From: an uncultured Lachnospiraceae bacterium
Lineage (GTDB): Bacteria; Bacillota; Clostridia; Lachnospirales; Lachnospiraceae
Reading direction: 5' to 3'
NCBI GenBank assembly: GCA_946630645.1
Contig: CAMOZD010000034.1
Coordinates: forward strand, 1-8,503
DNA length: 8,503 nucleotides
In this document: piece by piece, positions 6,224 to 8,503 of the stretch
Position numbering within the stretch: position 1 is the first letter of the stretch
How the letters are laid out: the number at the start of each line of letters is the position of its first letter
Translations under genes and position numbers: made by a program
Notes under the pieces: generated by a model
The model's input: only the letters and a program-made list of their open reading frames with translations
What the model was told of the DNA's origin: nothing
The model's database searches: none

Positions 6224-6468
6224 CCTACGGTCCGAAGTTCGTGGAGAATATCGTCCAGGCCGTCAGCCGCGACATCCTCTGCTATGCCATGAAGACCCTC
6301 CGGCACTGTTTCATCGTCGGTCATGTCCATGATGAACTGATCATCGAATGCGACCCCCGCGTTGACCTGAAAGCCGTCTGTGAACAGATGGGAAGGTCTC
6401 CGGACTGGATGCCTGGCATCCTGCTCCGGGCAGATGGATATGAGACACAATTTTACAAGAAAGACTGA
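6220..6468 (+). pseudogene. Phage-type family A DNA polymerase, C-terminal fragment
   Basis: The only plus-strand coding piece: about 82 residues closing a DNA polymerase I-type (family A) enzyme of phage or mobile-element kind. It opens with SYGPKFVENIVQAVSRDIL, the late palm/fingers region, and contains GHVHDELIIEC, the motif C HDE that supplies a metal-binding catalytic Asp. It ends with MPGILLRADGYET and FYKKD, the usual C-terminus of these polymerases. A GTG at 6241 is in frame but has no ribosome site. Recognisable sequence begins at about 6220, exactly where citrate synthase sequence on the other strand ends. The rest of the polymerase (several hundred residues) is absent. GC content looks higher than in the RhuM-HTH block to the right, which suggests a different origin. 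A remnant of a decayed prophage or an assembly chimera are the two main readings. Confidence 0.8.
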
Positions 6469-6476
6469 CATAGAAA

Positions 6477-6507
6477 GCCTCAGATTACCAAATATGTGAT
6501 CTGAGGC
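6477..6507. terminator. 12-bp stem hairpin between polymerase and RhuM-side fragments
   Basis: GCCTCAGATTAC (6477-6488) pairs with GTGATCTGAGGC (6496-6507), with one wobble, around a 7-base loop. It is 8 bases past the polymerase stop on the plus strand and 7 bases past the tail-fragment stop on the minus strand. U-tracts are modest both ways (TTTCT on the minus strand, TTTATCCTTTT further out on the plus strand), so it may act in both directions. Confidence 0.65.
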
Positions 6508-6514
6508 TGTATGT

Positions 6515-6601
6515 TTATCCTTTTGCTTCGGCTATTTCATGAATAGAATTCACGATTGCTTCTATCTTTGAGATATAGTCTGAAACAAAATCTTTAGTTA
6601 T
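6515..6601 (-). pseudogene. Unidentified C-terminal tail fragment, out of frame with RhuM
   Basis: After the RhuM reading frame stops at 6594, the next frame continues with a protein-like, charged, helical stretch (ITKDFVSDYISKIEAIVNSI and about 8 further residues ending EIAEAKG) to a TAA at 6515-6517, followed at once by a strong hairpin. It looks like the true end of some other gene. It does not resemble the C-terminus of RhuM as I know it. In this frame a start at ATG is possible only inside the RhuM gene, with no ribosome site. Identity unknown. Confidence 0.4.
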
Positions 6602-7130
6602 TCGTTCCCGTCGGTCGCTGCAGACTTTGATGATCATAGGCATCCAACAAATTCAGTGCTGTACTATAACGTTCTATGACAGACAGCACCTGTCTGCTGT
6701 CCAGGGAATCCTGGGTTCGCTTCATAAGCCGCACAACTTCACCCAGTTGATTGATCCTTCGTTCATTCACAGCGTATCCTTGTAAAATATACTGTCTCAG
6801 CACATGGTTTGCCCACCTGCGGAACTCCACGCCCCTGTTTGATTTCACACGATATCCCACCAAGATGATCATATCCAGATTATAGTATTCAATCTCTCGA
6901 GTGACAGACCTGTTTCCTTCTTCCTGAACTGTCGCAAATTTTGCGACAGTTGAAGAGTCGACTTCTTCACGAAGAGCGTTGTTAATATGCTTACCTATTG
7001 TTTTGACATCTCTTTCAAACAATTCTGCCATCTGGCTGCGATTCAGCCATACCGTATCTCCAGTCATACGGACCGGTAAAATAATGCTGCTGTCTTTCGT
7101 TTCAAACAGCACAATATCGCTATTATTCAT
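6594..7130 (-). pseudogene. rhuM: RhuM-family protein, C-terminally truncated
   Basis: A 178-residue product matching the first half of RhuM-family proteins (PF13310 type; full length around 300 residues or more). Landmarks: DTVWLNRSQMAELFERDVKT and GKHINNAL (about 26-55), SVTREIEYYNLDMIILVGYR followed by VKSNRGVEFRRWAN (about 75-110), VLRQYILQGYAVNERRI, and LNLLDAYDHQSLQRPTGTN at the end. In relatives the sequence goes on past this point into a Fic/Doc-like region; here it stops two residues later. RhuM was named in a Salmonella pathogenicity island and turns up in many bacteria near restriction-modification and mobile genes; its biochemical role is not settled. The ATG at 7130 is used because GGAGA sits 8 bases upstream; a GTG lies five codons earlier. 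It follows the GNAT gene by 31 bases, likely one transcript. Confidence 0.75.
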
Positions 7131-7161
7131 ACTCTCCGTCTCCACAAAATATCAAACGTCT

Positions 7162-7572
7162 TCAGCAATTCAGCGCCTTAACCATGACCCGGTCATTCAA
7201 CACTTCGTACCCATATTTTCGATACAAATCATGCGCGTCTCTTGTAATCAGGATTCCACGAAGGCCAGCATATTCCGGCAGGGACTCTATATATGACACA
7301 AGCGCTGTCCCCAATCCCTTGTGCTGATAAGCCGTATCAATAATAACGTCACACAGATAATAGGTCGTGGCGTAGTCGCTGATAACTCGTGCAAAACCGA
7401 CAAGTTTTTTGTTGTCCTCAAGCCGCACACCATAACATGATGAATTCTGCATGGATTTTTCGATTTGCAGGGTTGAACGTTTATCTGCCCAATATGTCAT
7501 TCTGAGCAGCCGGATGACTTCCTCAATATTCATTTTTCCCGATCCATCTACAATACTGTATTTTATGCCCAT
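7162..7572 (-). CDS. GNAT-family N-acetyltransferase
   Basis: A 136-residue cytoplasmic enzyme predicted to move an acetyl group from acetyl-CoA to an unknown amine. The fold signature is clear: the beta-4 strand CDVIIDTAY (about 74-82), then the pyrophosphate-binding QHKGLG loop (Gln 83 to Gly 88, fitting Q/RxxGxG/A), helix TALVSYIESLP, and the C-terminal DLYRKYGYEV (115-124), where the Tyr residues often act as general acid. Length is typical of compact single-domain GNATs and nothing is missing. ATG 7572 has AAGGAAG 4 bases upstream, a close but usable ribosome site. Neighbours are a small HTH gene 92 bases upstream and RhuM 31 bases downstream on the same strand. The substrate cannot be told from sequence. 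Confidence 0.88.
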   Translation of the reverse strand: MGIKYSIVDGSGKMNIEEVIRLLRMTYWADKRSTLQIEKSMQNSSCYGVRLEDNKKLVGFARVISDYATTYYLCDVIIDTAYQHKGLGTALVSYIESLPEYAGLRGILITRDAHDLYRKYGYEVLNDRVMVKALNC

Positions 7573-7664
7573 TGCTCTTCCTTTTCCCTATTTTATCATT
7601 TCACTTTCCGTATCTTATTCAGCCCCCACAAAATGGCAGTTTTATACCTTCTACCGCTTTATCA

Positions 7665-7877
7665 TTATTCTGAATTGCACTTATCGTTATGCTTATTATT
7701 CTGTCCTTCCATTCGAATATAGTATTCCAACAGCCTTAAAACATAATCGGGAGCATGGCGGTTATCTCTCTCCCAGTCAGTAACCGTGCGGTATGGAATC
7801 TGAAAAAAGTCACAAAATTCCTTGCGATTCATACCTGTACTTTCTCTAAGTTCTTTTATCTTGGTTTTGCAATCCAT
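7665..7877 (-). CDS. Small XRE-like helix-turn-helix protein
   Basis: A 70-residue protein made almost only of a Cro/CI-type helix-turn-helix: KIKELRESTGMNRKEFCDFF (helices 1-2), then IPYRTVTDWERDNRHAP (recognition helix and turn), and YVLRLLEYYIRMEG, followed by a polar tail. It resembles the short HTH proteins common in clostridial mobile elements, often close to another regulator or toxin-like gene. ATG 7877 was chosen over a longer frame starting at 7907 because GAGGA lies 7 bases before it. A promoter with two matching 14-bp flanking sites lies directly upstream, and farther upstream is a 29-bp repeat array, so self-regulation is likely. The GNAT gene follows after 92 bases; the two may be cotranscribed. 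Confidence 0.8.
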   Translation of the reverse strand: MDCKTKIKELRESTGMNRKEFCDFFQIPYRTVTDWERDNRHAPDYVLRLLEYYIRMEGQNNKHNDKCNSE

Positions 7878-7899
7878 TTTATCATCCTCGATCATTTTT

Positions 7900-7949
7900 T
7901 GATGCATTGCGTACAGGATACCACATTAGCAAAAATGATGCAATGCATA
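7900..7949. promoter_or_regulatory. Paired 14-bp sites flanking the HTH promoter
   Basis: TGATGCATTGCGTA (7900-7913) and TGATGCAATGCATA (7936-7949) are direct repeats differing at two positions, 36 bases apart. One covers the -35 and the other the start point, as expected for a repressor. They also contain ATGCATTGC and its reverse complement GCAATGCAT, so the pair can form a 9-bp inverted repeat. Confidence 0.5.
7915..7943 (-). promoter_or_regulatory. Promoter of the small HTH gene
   Basis: On the minus strand TTGCAT (7943-7938), a 17-base spacer, then TATCCT (7920-7915). The start point would be about 7908, some 30 bases before the ATG at 7877. The -10 is imperfect, but spacing and place are good. 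Confidence 0.5.
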
Positions 7950-7969
7950 AAACCGTTTTCTCTGATAAC

Positions 7970-8056
7970 AAAATCATGTCCACGACCTGCCAAAAAGCAA
8001 AATCGTGTCCACAACCTGCCGAAAAGCAAAAGTGGTACCACAACCCTCAGAAAACC
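7970..8056. repeat. Three contiguous 29-bp direct repeats (iteron-like)
   Basis: Units at 7970-7998, 7999-8027 and 8028-8056 follow each other without spacers. Units 1 and 2 differ at only 4 of 29 positions; unit 3 is more diverged but keeps the AAAA start, the CCACRACC block and the AAAA near the end. Read on the minus strand each has a core close to the palindrome CGTGGACACG; in unit 3 it becomes a perfect GTGGTACCAC. A faint fourth unit may follow to about 8083. The 29-base period is not a multiple of three, so it is not a coding repeat. It lies about 90 bases upstream of the HTH gene. Confidence 0.8.
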
Positions 8057-8083
8057 AAAGCCTCGATATGTTTCCGCAAACAC

Positions 8084-8139
8084 AAAAAGGGATCTTTGCG
8101 ACACCGGATCATGATGACTCCGGATCGCAGAAATCCCTT
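8084..8139 (-). terminator. Long terminator hairpin after the recombinase fragment
   Basis: On the minus strand AAGGGAT pairs with ATCCCTT, TCTGCGA with TCGCAAA (one wobble), and TCCGG with CCGGA, closing a 10-base loop, followed by a run of five U. It starts about 25 bases past the recombinase stop at 8164, so that gene's 3' end is preserved. Confidence 0.75.
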
Positions 8140-8163
8140 GAACAAGGCTTTTCCAGCCCTGTC

Positions 8164-8397
8164 TTATTTATTTCTTGATAGCAAAACTACCGTCTCGACT
8201 GTATTTTCTTTGTCCCAACGGATTTCCTCTATCGTCTGACCGTTATAGAAGACCGGGAACTTAAACTTCATAGACTTCAAAACCTGCCCATTTTCCTGCT
8301 GTTCCGGGTATAGCTGGATCTCCTGAATGAAGCTCTGGAAGAACTTTTTCTTCCAGATATCCGGCAGCTGATCATAAGCATCATCTGGACCATAATA
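8164..8397 (-). pseudogene. Serine recombinase, C-terminal fragment
   Basis: A 77-residue reading frame with no start codon of its own, preceded directly by a TGA at 8400-8398. It matches the C-terminal end of large serine recombinases of clostridial conjugative elements and prophages: YDQLPDIWKKKFFQSFIQEI, then LYPEQQENG, LKSMKFKFPVFYNG, IRWDKENTVETVVLLSR and a stop. The catalytic resolvase domain and the zinc-ribbon/recombinase domain, together several hundred residues, are missing. The upstream side merges with the start of a different small ORF in another frame. It supports the view that this end of the window is the worn edge of an integrated element. The assignment rests on remembered family patterns; a profile search would settle it. 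Confidence 0.7.
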
Positions 8398-8453
8398 TCA
8401 ATGAAGCCGTCAAACGCAAGTTGCTGTTCCGGTGTCATTTCTTGTCTTTCCAT
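8274..8453 (-). pseudogene. Start of a small mobile-element ORF, run into recombinase sequence
   Basis: An ATG at 8453 with an excellent ribosome site (GGAGG, 6 bases spacing) opens a frame beginning MERQEMTPEQQLAFDGFIDI and continuing MVQM. This resembles the beginning of short uncharacterised proteins found beside recombinase genes in Lachnospiraceae-type mobile elements. From about 8385 downward the frame reads through DNA that in the next frame encodes the recombinase C-terminus, and its product turns into a Ser/Arg-rich string (RKSSSRASFRRSS) before a stop near 8274. So only the first ~22-24 residues look genuine. A deletion joining two genes is the simplest explanation. Low-level translation of this hybrid is possible given the ribosome site. 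Confidence 0.5.
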
Positions 8454-8466
8454 CGGGCACCTCCAA

Positions 8467-8485
8467 GAGTAGTTTTTTCCTACTC
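8467..8485. repeat. Short inverted repeat ahead of the small ORF
   Basis: GAGTAG (8467-8472) and CTACTC (8480-8485) are exact complements around a 7-base loop, directly upstream of the ribosome site of the ORF starting at 8453. It could form a weak leader hairpin; nothing more can be said. Confidence 0.3.
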
Positions 8486-8503
8486 CCTAAAGTTCCCTGG
8501 AGA

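Noticed and set aside
6211..6471. Minus-strand 86-residue frame antisense to the polymerase fragment
   Set aside because: It mirrors recognisable polymerase codons on the plus strand and shows no family motif.
7162..7877. Type II toxin-antitoxin pair of the TacT kind
   Set aside because: Known GNAT toxins pair with a ribbon-helix-helix antitoxin that usually overlaps the toxin gene; here the partner is an HTH protein 92 bases away. Kept only as a weak lead.
7970..8056. CRISPR array
   Set aside because: The 29-base units follow one another directly with no spacers between them, and there are no cas genes.
7892..8104. Minus-strand 70-residue reading frame over the repeat array
   Set aside because: It runs through the 29-bp repeats, whose period is not a multiple of three, has no family resemblance, and overlaps the HTH promoter.
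7755..8239. Plus-strand reading frames of about 110-119 residues
   Set aside because: They are opposite the HTH gene, the repeats and a terminator, have Lys/Cys/Pro-rich low-complexity products and no convincing ribosome site.

Overview
The window looks like chromosome of a low-to-mid GC Bacillota, most likely a gut-type Clostridia (Lachnospiraceae-like). The reasons are the families present (DUF4418, an XRE regulator with a zinc-ribbon tail, a DUF6273-type surface protein, RhuM, and a serine recombinase ending of the clostridial mobile-element type) and the strong GGAGG-type ribosome binding sites. This placement is inference from gene families; no rRNA or tRNA gene is present. Every gene but one fragment lies on the minus strand, so transcription runs from high to low coordinates.

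Left half (1-4660), mostly intact. A sensor histidine kinase (3396-1915) is followed by its OmpR-type response regulator (1786-1076) and a clear minus-strand terminator (985-1026). Beyond it lie a DUF4418 membrane protein (878-480) and a membrane-anchored protein that stops early inside a DUF6273-like domain (412-47). Upstream of the kinase are a four-helix membrane protein (4058-3615) and an XRE/zinc-ribbon regulator (4659-4216). A near-perfect CTTTATG palindrome lies just in front of the regulator.

Right half (4889-8503), an accessory region full of broken genes. It holds: an XRE-AAA-CYTH protein that seems to have lost its middle in frame; the last 175 residues of citrate synthase, joined head-to-head at about 6220 to the last ~82 residues of a phage-type family A DNA polymerase, the only plus-strand gene piece; a RhuM protein cut off near its middle and followed by an unrelated out-of-frame tail; a GNAT acetyltransferase that looks intact; a small HTH protein with a promoter flanked by two matching 14-bp sites; three contiguous 29-bp direct repeats; and a serine recombinase C-terminus merged with the start of a small mobile-element ORF. 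This reads as the worn remains of integrated phage or conjugative elements.

I see no complete new multi-gene system. The best leads are the three small regulators, each with its own candidate operator array (4674-4706, 5544-5599, 7900-7949), the 29-bp iteron-like array at 7970-8056, and the gene junctions, which deserve read-level confirmation.
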